From Atopsyche davidsoni (taxonomy: Eukaryota > Arthropoda > Insecta > Trichoptera > Hydrobiosidae): DNA of 64,000 nt. Location of the stretch: NCBI GenBank assembly GCA_022113835.1, contig JAILWY010000012.1:14942001-15006000 (forward strand), in the 5' to 3' direction. This document shows, in pieces, positions 25,160 to 35,399 of the stretch; position 1 is the first letter of the stretch; every line of letters begins with the position of its first letter. The notes under the pieces were generated by a model. That model searched no databases. It was not told the DNA's origin and saw nothing but the letters and a program-made list of their open reading frames with translations. Made by a program: the position numbers and the translations under genes.

Positions 25160-25400
25160 TTCAGTAAAACCGGAGCTCTGAATGCAACCCCGCGTGGTGG
25201 TTGAAATCCCTGAACTTCAAAAACGTTCAAATCTGCAGGGGCTGTCTGTAGGCATTGTCTCGCAATGCATAATGCATTCTGAGAACAATGAGCGGACAGG
25301 CGAGGAGGGCTTGCAGTCCTCTAAATCTCTCATCCTCACCTGGCCGAGTCGAGCACTCCTGGTGCCAACAGGTATACCAACTTCAGCTCTATTAATTAAC
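25160..25400. other. GC-richer island
   Basis: Balanced block with open frames on both strands (25182-25412 plus, 25217-25402 minus), no domain in either. A CAGGTATAC word near 25368 looks like a donor site, but no matching acceptor and frame pair makes a convincing exon. Contains the inverted word AATGCATAATGCATT. Candidate conserved non-coding element. Confidence 0.3.
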
Positions 25401-26690
25401 AAATTACTATAAAATATATTTTACCATAATAAAATACGTTTTCGAAAATACAAAAATACAAACATCTGTTATAAATATTTAATAAGTATTTTTCCTTTTA
25501 TCCGTGCTAGGTATTGTGAGGTTAAATTTAAACATTAAACTTGTTCATTTATTCAAAGCATCAGAAAAAATAGTATTCTGTATGGCTATTCATATAAATT
25601 TATTTGATTTATATATTTTGCTTTGACCGTATTGAATTTTTTACGTGTGAACGATTGGACCTTTCGCGTGTCCCTAGTGGTCAATTTGTGAAGGTGTGTC
25701 GTATCCTTTTCTGCTGCCGAAAACTGAGGTTTGTGAAATCTCGTAGACGATATAGTTCTACCCTTCGACACCGATATGACCATCCCTGAAGCGAGAGAGA
25801 ACAAAATATGAGTATGGGTGAACCTATAAAACAACTAGCAAACATCGCGGTAACATAATAGGGTACCTATTACGGAAATATGATATTAGAAACTTCCATG
25901 TATGGCTTATTAATTCAATTATACGCAGAAGTTTAATGTTTAGATTACCCTGATACTAATTTGCTACAGAATTTAATTAATTGTCAAAAAAATATATACA
26001 GTTCAAACATGAGTTTTATAAATTCTCTAATTTTTAATTTATTGCAAATATTTATAAAACAATAAAAAAATTATAATTCAAATACAGCTTTCAAAATCAT
26101 TCTATATAGAAAGCAAAAATATTCTCAAACGTATTATCCCATAAATCAAAATGATAACATAAATAATAAATCACCTTAAGTCTATCCACTGTCAACGAGG
26201 TTCGTTTTCAAAAACTAGACGACGAAAAAATATGCTTGCGTATTATATTAAAAAAATATTTTCATACAAACTTAATGTAAAAGTAAAAAAGCCATTTAAA
26301 TAAATGATTTAAACAAAAAGTAGTCTGAATAAACGAGGGTGTAATTTTCCAATTTTACGGTTGGCAATTGCTTTGCGACGAATTTAGGATTTTAAACCGA
26401 ATAAAATGGTTTTCATGATTAATCATACCCATATAATTATGCAGAAATACTATAGGAAAATAATAACAGATTATTACATACGGCATGCGTGTCAATTGCA
26501 ATTTTACATGTAGTATTAATTAAAATTATATATCTCATGAAGAAAACTATTGTTGAACATATAAAATATGATGAAAAAATTATAAAAATCTTATTATAAT
26601 GTAATTTAACAATAAGTATCCTGAGAGCCTCAAAGAAGATGACGCAGTATCCGCACGATAAAAAATAAATCACATAACATTCCTCTCACG
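25401..26690. other. AT-rich spacer with a mixed patch
   Basis: Mostly AT-rich. The patch 25610-25800 is of mixed composition and open on both strands (61 residues plus, 82 residues minus) without a domain. No gene supported. Confidence 0.4.
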
Positions 26691-26880
26691 GTCAAACAAA
26701 AGGTAGGCCTTCCACTCTCCGGATTCCATCCATCCCGTAGGAATAAAAGAGCAGTCGCCTCTAATCCCGCTTATCCCCGCAATCCACTCCGCATTATAGA
26801 CCTAACGACCAGACCCGGAGCGCTCGGTGACGTCACGGGCGGCGCGCACCGAGTCGCGGCGCCAGCATGCTTACAAGAAA
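26690..26880. promoter_or_regulatory. GC-rich island with perfect CRE, possible promoter or enhancer
   Basis: This block runs from CTCTCCGGATTCC to GTCGCGGCGCCAGCATGC and is among the most CpG-rich in the window. It contains a perfect cAMP-response element TGACGTCA at 26828-26835, and TCTAATCCCGCTTATCCCC with a TAATCC word (Otx/Bicoid type) at about 26760. A CpG-rich block with a CRE can be a promoter, but no gene starts convincingly on either side and no TATA or initiator can be assigned. An enhancer is equally possible. Confidence 0.35.
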
Positions 26881-26978
26881 ATATGGTCGCTTGATTGGAG
26901 CCGAACTGATAAAACCAATAATCTTACTATAAAAAAAAACGTTTGTCGGTAGCTCTGATTCTTTTGGATAATAACACA

Positions 26979-27058
26979 TTTTAAGCGGGTAACCAAATTG
27001 ACTAAGCTGATGTGCGAAGCGGACAAAATTCGCGTAAAATCTAGTCTATACACTCTTT
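26979..27058. repeat. 80-bp direct repeat, copy 1
   Basis: Runs from TTTTAAGCGGGTAACC through GTGCGAAGCGGACAAAATTC to CTAGTCTATACACTCTTT. It matches 27158-27252 except for three substitutions and about 15 bp present only in copy 2. The two copies start 179 bp apart and lie at the truncated end of the piggyBac relic, so they may be its terminal or internal repeats. Confidence 0.85.
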
Positions 27059-27157
27059 GATTTTTTTTTCTTCCGTTTAGCAACTCCGAGTTAGTTATGA
27101 GATTTTTGTTAATAAATTAAATGTTATTGTTACACAATAGCTTATAATATATTTATA

Positions 27158-27252
27158 TTTTAAGCGGGTAACCAAACTGACTAAACTGATGTGCGAAGCG
27201 GACAAAATTCGCGTAAAATTGCACGTGTGAAATCTAGTCTATACACTCTTTT
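27158..27252. repeat. 80-bp direct repeat, copy 2 (with 15-bp insertion)
   Basis: Same sequence as 26979-27058, with an extra TTGCACGTGTGAAAT-like segment before CTAGTCTATACAC. The minus-strand piggyBac-type frame runs into this repeat and ends at a stop formed by CTAGTC (27234-27239). The transposase similarity therefore stops where the repeat starts, which marks the truncation point. Confidence 0.85.
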
Positions 27253-27542
27253 ATTTGCATGTAGTCAAATAAATCGTTTCCTATAAAAAGTTGAACCACT
27301 TCATACACACTTTGCGGATTACTTGGCATCACAACAACACCACGTTGTCCTAAAAATTGTTCAATAATTGGAGGATTATCGATCTCTGACCACTCCACTT
27401 CTTCTTTGTCACTTTGTTCAGAATCACTGGACAGTATTGGTAGAAGTAACGTTGACGAGTCTAAACAAACATTACGAGCTGTAAACCTTAACGAAACGGG
27501 TACTAGTACCCGTCCCGTCTTTAGTGTGATAATAAAAATAAC
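27234..27542 (-). pseudogene. piggyBac-type transposase, N-terminal fragment
   Basis: A 102-codon open stretch on the minus strand without a methionine start at the expected place, which is why simple ORF finding misses it. In order it reads an acidic segment (SSDSEQSDKEEVEW), then PPIIEQFLGQRGVVV, then NPQSVYEVVQLFIGNDLFDYM. This order, acidic tail, F-x-G-x-x-G-V motif, then P-x-S-V/P-x-x-F-x-x-F/L-F/I-x-x-D/E-L/L, is the N-terminal signature of piggyBac-derived (DDE_Tnp_1_7) transposases. The catalytic aspartate region is absent, since the frame ends in the 80-bp repeat after the match. A 16-bp palindrome CGGGTACTAGTACCCG lies inside at 27497-27512. Family assignment is from memory of motif pattern; a profile search would settle it. 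Confidence 0.6.
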
Positions 27543-27719
27543 TTATGAAACATTCACAATCGGGACAAAAATATTGACAACTGCTATTGTATATTTTATT
27601 TAATATTCGCATGCTTGAAGAACAGCTAGCATATTTTTAAATTAAAAACGCTAAATAATACGTTATAGAGCTGTATTTTTTAACAGAATACTATTAACGG
27701 AATTCAGTTTCTGTTTATT

Positions 27720-27975
27720 CGAATGTGTTAAGCCGAAGCCGGCACTGTCAGATTATTTTGTCATTTTTCGGGGTTCAGACGCCAACGCTGCCAACTGTGT
27801 GGCCCTCGGGCAAGGTTCAGAATGTGGCGGTTCGTGCTTTACTTTCGAAATACGTGGTCGAGCTCCAGATGGATGACAGAGGAATATACTTGAAGTCATT
27901 TGTCAGGCCTCCGCCGGCACGGAAGGCTTCCCTCCTGACCGGCGCAACGCTTAATTTAAAGGTATTTAAGGCACC
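27720..27975. other. GC-richer island with an 89-residue frame
   Basis: A balanced block with a plus-strand frame (27725-27994), starting from a GTG, that reads without a known domain. GCCGGCACTGTC near the start and GCCGGCACGGAA near 27912 are a partial direct repeat. It could be an exon of an unknown gene, or a fragment of a transposon next to the piggyBac relic. I favour a non-coding island. Confidence 0.3.
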
Positions 27976-27999
27976 CACGCCCAAAATGTATTGAACAAA

Positions 28000-29120
28000 A
28001 AACTATTCTTTTGTTAACTTTATTTTTTTGTTATGTAATTCATTTCAAAAAAGTCTCACTGCATAAAGTACAAAAAAAAAACAGATTTATAAATTGTTAA
28101 TTTTCATCATATCTTTCAATCACAAATACAGTTCATGAGAATTCATTGATATCATTAAAACTTTTGGTATATTTATATATAAGTATAGGATAAGATTATA
28201 TCCATTGCAAATTTTGGTGAATAAGACTACGAGGAGTGTATCAAACGAGCTTAAAAAAGGGGTGAGAAATATAATTTCTGTGCACTGAAAGGCAGTTTTC
28301 TAGAAAGTTATAATAAACAAGTTCGACCCTGAAGAGTGCTTTATTTGAGACTCAAAATCCATCCCAATTACTCTTTAACTCTGGCTTAAAAATAATAGGC
28401 TTAAATAAATATATTTATTAAGGCCCAGTCTCTAAACTTACTCCGGTAACTGAATTTGTTTACAGAGTACAGGAACTCTGCACTTAAATTTATAGCCTCG
28501 GGTACGACAGGTTTCACCTTTATCATATTAAATCCTCATTCGTTTTATATTATGACAAACTTATTTCTTATTATTTAAAGGATTTTTGTATTATTTTAAT
28601 TTAATTACCATTACAAGTTCAATTATGAAGGTAATAATATTAATTACAACCGCAGACAAAATTAAATAAACACAGCGTACAAAATTTTCAGGGCTTACGT
28701 TAAGCCCTGAATAAAATAATTTTATATGTAATAACCATAGTTTTGAAATTAACTATAAATTAAATTATCTTATTAAAATTGTATCATACATAAATCAATC
28801 AAAATTGATGCATATAATCAATTTTAAATAAATTTACTGTAGTATTTTTGTGCAATGGGATAACATGCTGATGTATTAATACTTTACACACATTGAAGGC
28901 GGAAAACCAGTTATGATAATATGATTTGATACTTTATTTCAGAGAATTAAGAATATACAATTTCAAAAAAATGAATCCATCAGTCATGATGCACGAATAT
29001 AAATACGTTTTTATTCGCAAGCTTCCAAAGAATCTGCCATGAAAAATTTGTTTACTAAAGTAGCAGACCTTATTATATAAAGTAGAGCTTCCTGCACAAA
29101 CAGAAAACAAGTCTATAAAG
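28000..29120. other. AT-rich spacer
   Basis: AT-rich DNA with no supported gene apart from the hairpin listed separately. 29120-29310 is a small mixed-composition block with a 61-residue plus-strand frame of no recognised type. Confidence 0.45.
28687..28711. repeat. Hairpin, 11-bp perfect stem, followed by AATAAA
   Basis: TTCAGGGCTTA, loop CGT and TAAGCCCTGAA form a perfect stem, and the stem's last bases overlap an AATAAAATAA run. A stem followed at once by a polyadenylation-type word might mark a 3' end of a transcript on the plus strand, but no coding region leads into it. Could be chance. Confidence 0.45.
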
Positions 29121-29368
29121 GTATAAAATTGCTTGCACGAGACAGTTGAGTTACGCCAGTTCGCATACAGGGACTATGAATATATTAAGTGTTACAGTGG
29201 TCGGCTACGTGACCTGACCACACACACGGGGGTGCAGACAATATGCGACCTTTGCTGTCGGCATTGCACCGCTGAAATATTTCCCATGCTGAAAATTCTC
29301 CTAGTTAATAAAAGTTGATAGGAATAATATGAATGAATTTTAATTAACTTTACAGTCTTTCGTGCCCC

Positions 29369-30156
29369 CAATGCATTTTGATATTAAAAATATCATGTAT
29401 CACGAATGGGGTGATATCAAATCACAAATTAATATTACGAAAAAAATTCATGATAATCTTGTTTGATTTACAATATTGTCATATTGAGTTGTTCTCATGT
29501 TCTGAGTTCTCAAAAATGTGATTGATTTTTTTAAATCAATATGAAGCATTGATTCAAAGCTGTGGATTTTTTCAATTGACTTAATTACTATTATTATTTG
29601 TGATGGTAAATTCATTATTATAATAATAATATAAATATATTTTTCTAGCGTAAAAAAAACCTATGGGCATTGTAAAATAAACACGAAATTTACCGCCATT
29701 AAAATTTTTAATTATTTATAAGTATTTTATAACCTAACTTAACCTAACCCAATGCATTTTGATATTATAGATATTATGATTCACAAATGGGGTGATATCA
29801 AATCACAAATTAATATTACGAAAAAAATTCATGATAATCTTGTTTGATTTACAGTATTGTCATATTGAGTTATAAAAGCATTTTTTCTCAAAAACGTGAT
29901 TGGTTTTTTTTAAATCGAAATAATAGCTGATTCTGATTCAAAGCTGTAGACTTGTCGGTTCGATTTCCGTTATTTTTTAAATTGACTTAATTACTATAAT
30001 TATTTGTGATGGTAAATTCATTACTATAATAATAATATAAAAATATTTTTCTAGCGTAAAAAAAACCTATGGGCAATGTAAAATAATCATTAAATTTAAA
30101 ATGAACACGAAATTCACCGCCGTTACAAATATTAATTATTTATGAATATTTTATGT
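29369..30156. repeat. Tandem duplication, two units of about 381 bp
   Basis: ATGCATTTTGATATT begins at 29371 and again at 29752. Both units then share GGGGTGATATCAAATCAC, TTCATGATAATCTTGTTTG, CAAAGCTGT, TTGACTTAATTACTAT, GTGATGGTAAATTCATTA, TTTTTCTAGCGTAAAAAAAACC and ACACGAAATT..CCGCC. Differences are scattered substitutions and small indels, including a 20-odd-base insertion near 29945 and another near 30090 in unit 2. Non-coding in all frames. A segmental tandem duplication or a dimeric repeat element. Confidence 0.9.
29731..29750. repeat. Short telomere-like motif at duplication junction
   Basis: AACCTAACTTAACCTAACCC contains two CCTAA units, with a one-base variant between them, of the (TTAGG)n type used at many arthropod telomeres. 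It sits precisely at the junction between the two 381-bp units and has no counterpart at the end of unit 2. It is too short to prove telomeric origin. Confidence 0.4.
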
Positions 30157-30415
30157 CAAAGTTCTAAAAGATTAATTAGAGAATTAATTTAAATAAAACG
30201 TGTTAATATGTAATAAATTGACAGTGTACACTTTTTTTTTCTTTCACTAAAACTAAACGGAATGATTATTTTATAAAATATTTTATTTTGAAATGTATGT
30301 CACAAAAAGGGAATAATTTTTTATTTTTATTTTAAATACAATACATTTATAACAGTTTTTTTTAAATTGTGTTTTTTATATTAAAAAAAACAGTTGCTTA
30401 CTTGTTTTATAATAA
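30157..30415. other. AT-rich spacer
   Basis: AT-rich with long T and A runs. Nothing specific seen. Confidence 0.5.
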
Positions 30416-30419
30416 AATG

Positions 30420-30560
30420 AGACTGACAGTCAGAGACCCTGTTCGGAGTATACAAAAGTAACTTCTCCGGGCAGTCTGTTATTTACCAGAAGAATACGTC
30501 CGCCGAGAGGCAGGCGACACAAACAGAGCGTCCGCGTGCCAGGCGTAAAGCAGAAAGCCT
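30420..30560. other. GC-richer island
   Basis: Block with GAGACTGACAGTCAGAGACC, whose GACTGACAGTC core is palindromic, then CGTCCGCCGAGAGGCAGG and GCGTCCGCGTGCC. No coding frame. Candidate regulatory block. 30600-31190 after it is AT-rich except for a short GC patch near 30655. Confidence 0.3.
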
Positions 30561-31254
30561 CTATTATTAGGAAAAAATACCTGGGATTTCATAAAATGTT
30601 TGCACAAACACAAAAAAATACAGAAAAACTTTGCCTTTTAATAATCATTTGACGTACGCTCCCTCGGGGGTAACCCTTCTGAGAACTGATTAATATTAAC
30701 TTCCACTAAATGAAGCTATTTTTCCCTATTGTTACGTTTTTATAATAAAAATATAAAAAAACATTATTTTTGTTTTTAACCTACGTTAAAAACATTTTTT
30801 TATAAAAATACAAAAGGGCATATCGGTTAGAGAACAAAGAACATCGTGGTCTTTGATATTTCATTAAGTTTATACAAAACAATAGACACGTATGTATATG
30901 AATTAAATATAAATAACCGGGAAAATATTATATTATTAACGCATATATTATGATAAACAGAGCTTTTTGTGGTTTTTGATATATCATTGTCATTTATAAG
31001 GATAAAAAAAACCTAAATTTGACATGTTAAAAGTGAGTGAATAAATTAAAACAAAAGTATATTTAAACGCACTTAAATATTAAAGATGACTGAAATAATA
31101 CTGAAACATCGCAAACTTATAATTAAATGTAATATGAAATGTCCCTAAAGCAAGTGCTTAAACAAAAAGGTTGAAGATTTGATCTGTTTGCAGAAATCCA
31201 ATCTTCGGCGCTTATCATTTTTGCAGGCTAAGCCGCAATAATTGATTCGTTAAT

Positions 31255-31530
31255 AATTAAAGTCGCGTTTCTCAAGGGGCGACTCATCCGGGGGTGGCTT
31301 CCTCCCAAATCTTGGCCAAGTTTTAATTTTAGCAGAAAAAACTTTGAGGTGTCTCGCTCATTAGAAGTCGCTGGCTGACGGTCGGATGAGAACTTTTAGG
31401 GTAACTGTATTCGGGGGGAGGCACTACGACCCCACTCACCGGCAAAACCTTTGAACGTGACAAAGTCTCCAGCCCTGAAAGCTCCGCAGCTCTGTGGACA
31501 TCTCGCTGAAACGGTGTTAGTTAAGAAAAC
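31255..31530. other. GC-richer island
   Basis: Mixed block from GGGGCGACTCATCCGGGGG to CTCCGCAGCTCTGTGG. No open frame of interest and no RNA fold recognised. Candidate conserved non-coding element. 31530-32050 is AT-rich with nothing supported. Confidence 0.35.
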
Positions 31531-32053
31531 CCTTATATTCATAATGGGGCCAAGAAAAAGCCCTGGAAACTGACAATGAACTACAATTTTCTGAATTCTT
31601 CGCCTTTATAATAACATTAGCTTTGAATACCTTTATATATTCAAAGACGAGCTTTACTGAAATTAGTTCTTCGGAGGCTTGATATTTTATAAAGTTCACA
31701 AATTTACTTTCTAAAACCACGCAAATTGTTTACTGAAAAAACATTTTTATTGAAAATACTAAAAGTAAATTATTTTTTAAAAATACTTCCTAAATTTCTG
31801 TTAAACCGACGAACACTCTCAAAAATATTTTAGGATGCCACAAAAATGTTGTGAAACAGTGTTTCAACACTAAAAAGTTAACAGGGATTTGAAATAAAAA
31901 ATTATAAAAACTAAGTAGTTTAAGTTTTATTTTTTAAAAACACATTGATCAGCTTTCAGAGTATTTCATATATCACTAAATGAAAATATTATAACATTGT
32001 TGAATGTATGTATGTTGTTTATTTAAATGCTTGCCTTTTTTGATACAATCTTG

Positions 32054-32362
32054 ATTACTACTAATATGATTAGGCACATTAGTTCATACATTGAAGATGA
32101 TTTAAAGAAACTCTCAGAAAAATATCATCGTGATTTGTGTGGAATTTGAACCCACATCCCCTGGCTTACGTGGCCGGTGTACTAACCCTTGTACTAACGA
32201 ATCACTTCCGTTTATCGAAAAATTTTAACAATCATACTCTACATATGAACCAATGTGCCCAGGCCAACCAATATTTAGTGATTTGCAAGCACTGGACTTT
32301 TTGAACAAAGTAACGTTCTGAGTTTCGTATGAACTAATGTGCCTAATCATATTAGTAATAAT
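32054..32362. repeat. Second tRNA-like foldback element
   Basis: Outer arms of about 36 bp (32054-32089 and 32327-32362) are inverted copies containing CTAATATGATTAGGCACATTAG. Just inside the left arm comes TTTAAAGAAACTCTCAGAAA and a 72-nt tRNA-like sequence on the minus strand, matching the arms of the element at 15773-16204 in the same order. Unlike that element, it has only one tRNA-like part, and a region around 32255 (ATATGAACCAATGTGCC) echoes the arm sequence. Related family with different ends. Confidence 0.75.
32132..32203 (-). other. tRNA-like sequence (third copy)
   Basis: Minus-strand 72 nt with the same cloverleaf register as the copies near 15.9 and 16.1 kb. T arm GTGGG-TTCAAAT-TCCAC (one G-T wobble), B-box GGTTCAAATTC, anticodon-position triplet CGT, acceptor start GATTCGT. 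The D arm differs (TTAGTACAAGGGTTAGTAC). Repeat-embedded and mismatched, so probably not a decoding tRNA. Confidence 0.6.
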
Positions 32363-32639
32363 ATAATAAACCCGTAATGGGTAATAAATACGCATCTGAT
32401 TGACGTCCAATCCAAAAAATAAGACAATCTTGATTAATAATATAGTAAATAGAATCCGTTCATATTGAGAAATTCAATTGTATATCAATGAAATTAACTA
32501 GGTCAAAGAGACAACGATAGTATGCCAAATTTTGAATACAAAAAAAATTACCCAATAGGAAATATATAGAATAAGAAGTCCCAGAAAGAATCTATAAAAT
32601 CTATGGAGATTCATTTGTGATTCAATGAATTTCGCTGGA

Positions 32640-32830
32640 TTTATATGCGGGGGGGGTTATTTGATTAGCGCCGGCCGAGGATCCCGCCGGGGGGGAATCA
32701 GTTGCCTGTCAAATTAGCGGTAATACCAACAGTGAAGCGGTCCGCGCCGAGCTGTTCACTTGCAATTAACATCCCGAGGCTCGGCTGCTGCCAATGACCT
32801 TCAAAATTCAATCGTGTTTCATGGAGTTAT
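32640..32830. other. GC-rich island with homeodomain and nuclear-receptor words
   Basis: G-runs (GGGGGGGG near 32651, GGGGGGG near 32689) flank TTTGATTAGCGCCGGCC. Further on are GCAATTAACATCC and TGACCTTCA, the reverse of TGAAGGTCA, a monomeric ERR/FTZ-F1-type site. No open frame. Candidate enhancer; motif calls are single-site matches and weak alone. Confidence 0.35.
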
Positions 32831-32849
32831 CCCGCTCAGCCTTGCTCAA

Positions 32850-35140
32850 AAATCCAAATATTTTATACTTTCTTTTACGAAGTTTTATCTGTGAAATATT
32901 TTGTATGAACTGCTTATAGATATTAAAATATGAAAATAATTATTATGAGTAAATTTTTTTTTTTATATATAAAATATTCTGTGTTCTCGATTTCCAACAT
33001 TTTAATCCCAATAATTGAGGCCATCTTCAGGGATTAATAAAACACCAAACGTCAGATATCTCGAGGAAAAACGTAGCATTACTCTTGAGACAGCAGCATT
33101 TCTAATGAACAATGAACTGCCATTAAAACTTTAAGGAGGGTGCACGCGAAACCTCACTGCTATTTGATAAGCCATGTCACATTGCGTACAAGTTGCGGAA
33201 ATTCATTTTTAGTTTCGTACGCACTTGTAAAACACGAGATATGACGTAATGGGAGTCTGTGAGGATTTATTTTCTTTATTTCCCCCACCGACCCGAGGCC
33301 GGTGGATTTATCGACGACCTTTTGGGATGTACATGGATAAGTTACAAGAATTCATAAGTTACGTGGGATTATCATCCGTATTTATTGTTCTACCAATATA
33401 TCTCTTACTGGGAAATCCCCCATGTAATCACTTTAGGTATCACTCGTAAACATTTAGGATTTGTATTACTTTCTTTGCGATTACTCAATCCGTTTTGACT
33501 TAACCCACAATGAAAGTTGGAGCATTTTTTCGGGTGCCTAGAATATATCAAGTATCGTGAATTTTCTTTATAAGTTACATTTATATATAATTTATTTTAA
33601 ATATTTAAATAAATAATACAATAAATGCCAAAAAAGAAACAATTTTTAATGGGTAATAGCTCTATTCTAATTAAAATATTTGAAAGATCGTAAATAATAT
33701 ATATACTTATATCGAACATTTCATTTTTTAAGATCTAATGCTAATAAGTTTTTTTTAAAATAAAAGCAGTTGCTTTTATTAAATTTAACAAGGAGTTAGT
33801 ATTTATAATATATTTCAATTTACTATTGGAGCGAATTAACATGCACCTATTGTGTCAATGTATTGAATATAATATTTCAAGAAGTTACGATTTTAACTTT
33901 TGTTAACTAGTTTATAGCAATTACTGTTGTATCAAGAAGATATTAATTGGATTATATTGATACAATGTTACTAACATATTTGAATTGCAAAACATAAACA
34001 TGAATTTCTCTTATTTATTTTTACAATTTATTTATTAATTTTCCTGCATAGAATTCATCGCAAATCTGAGTGATACGCAAAAAATTGCTATAATCTGTAT
34101 TTTTTATATTACGGCTTAAGTAATTTGCCCAATTTTATTTCGAGAAAACACATTGAACGATTTATTTTTGTCTATTTGTGAATCATTTTTGACGATGTAT
34201 TTATTATAAAAAATATAAATTGATTAAGTTAAACATTAATTTACCCACAGTTTCATTTTAAATAAACTTAAGCAATGTCAGATAAAACTTCATCTAAAAA
34301 CAGCGAAGTTAGTTGTTACAACAAAATGAAATGAAAACTTTCCCCATAATGTTTTAAAGGTTTAGAAAGACAAAAGAAGTTTATTGTTGGATATAAAGAT
34401 AAACGAACAACGCTTAAAGCTAAACTGCGAAGACTTTGATATTAAACTACAAGTTTTAGAATAAATACTTATACAATGATGAACAAAACTTTGTTACTGG
34501 CGGGTTGACAATCAGGAGTACTGTTTACCCATTTGAATATAAATATTAAATTTAAAATAAATTTGAGCTTAAATATTCTATCAAATAAAATAAAACATCC
34601 AAAAAAATTCCCCTTTTACCAGTAAGCGTTAACATCAGCATCCCATATTATTTTTTAATTTACGGAGAAATGCAAATTTTTGCATAGTGGCTTCAGGAAA
34701 TTCTAAAGTTATTTTAGTAAAATGAGACTTAAATACCTTAATCCTAGAATATTCCCTTACCTTAGTAAAGCGCTTTTCATTTAATACTCCGCATATAATG
34801 CAGTAGCATCAACAAAACATCAAAAAAACTTTAATAAACTTAAAACAAAAAATTGTTTAGTTTTGCATTAAATGTCCCAATTAAAACAATCTAAGTTAAA
34901 AATTAATAGCGACATTCCAGAGAGCTAAAAATCTAAAACACGATGACATCATAATTTTTAAATGCATCATGGGAATTTATTGCACGTGTTATCTTCTTGT
35001 AGAATATGTAACTGATTATATGTATTTCACAAAGATTTTTTATTTGACTTAATCAAAAAAAAAATTGATTGTGCATGCAAATTTTGTTGAGGGACAAGGC
35101 ATTTGATTCGTGAAGATCCATTATTATAATGATAAAAGTA
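32850..35140. other. AT-rich gene-poor stretch
   Basis: AT-rich, with a mixed patch at 33100-33320 that has a 66-residue plus-strand frame without domain. At about 33000-33045, on the minus strand, CCCTGAAGATGGCC followed by a GGGATTAAAA block looks like a decayed version of the stem-loop motif seen at 35268 and 59267, but the match is loose. No gene. Confidence 0.4.
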
Positions 35141-35350
35141 CCTTTGTATTTTGTCTTCGCTGTGAGTTTATTAAAATTATTTGCATTACTAGTTTCGACC
35201 CAATACACTGGGTCATCATTAGATGCTTAACTAAACTAGTTTAGTTAAGTTCAGTTTAGTTAAGCATCTAATGATGACCCAGTGTATTGGGTCGAAACTA
35301 GTAATGCAAATAATTTTAATAAACTCAAAGTGAAAACAAAATACAAATGG
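35141..35350. repeat. Foldback element with conserved GATGACCC..GGGTCGAAAC stem-loop
   Basis: Arms of about 97 bp (about 35141-35237 and 35253-35350) are near-perfect inverted copies around a short AGTTTAGTTAAGTTC loop. Each arm contains CTAATGATGACCC, an 8-nt loop and GGGTCGAAACTAG (plus strand 35268-35300; minus strand in the left arm), then ATGCAAATAATTTTAATAAA and CTCAAAGTGAAAAC. The same order recurs near 59267-59335. The pattern resembles the core of hammerhead ribozymes (CUGANGA, stem II, GAAA), as carried by some Penelope-like and other retroelements. However, it has A for G at one core position and an extra U before stem II. Confidence 0.8.
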
Positions 35351-35399
35351 TAATTTATTCATAAAAATACGTTCATCTCAAAGTACACACGAGTAAAAA

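Noticed and set aside
33000..33045. Third copy of the hammerhead-like stem-loop (minus strand)
   Set aside because: CTGAAGATGGCC is suggestive but the second half reads GGGATTAAAA, losing the GAAAC core; similarity is too loose to claim.
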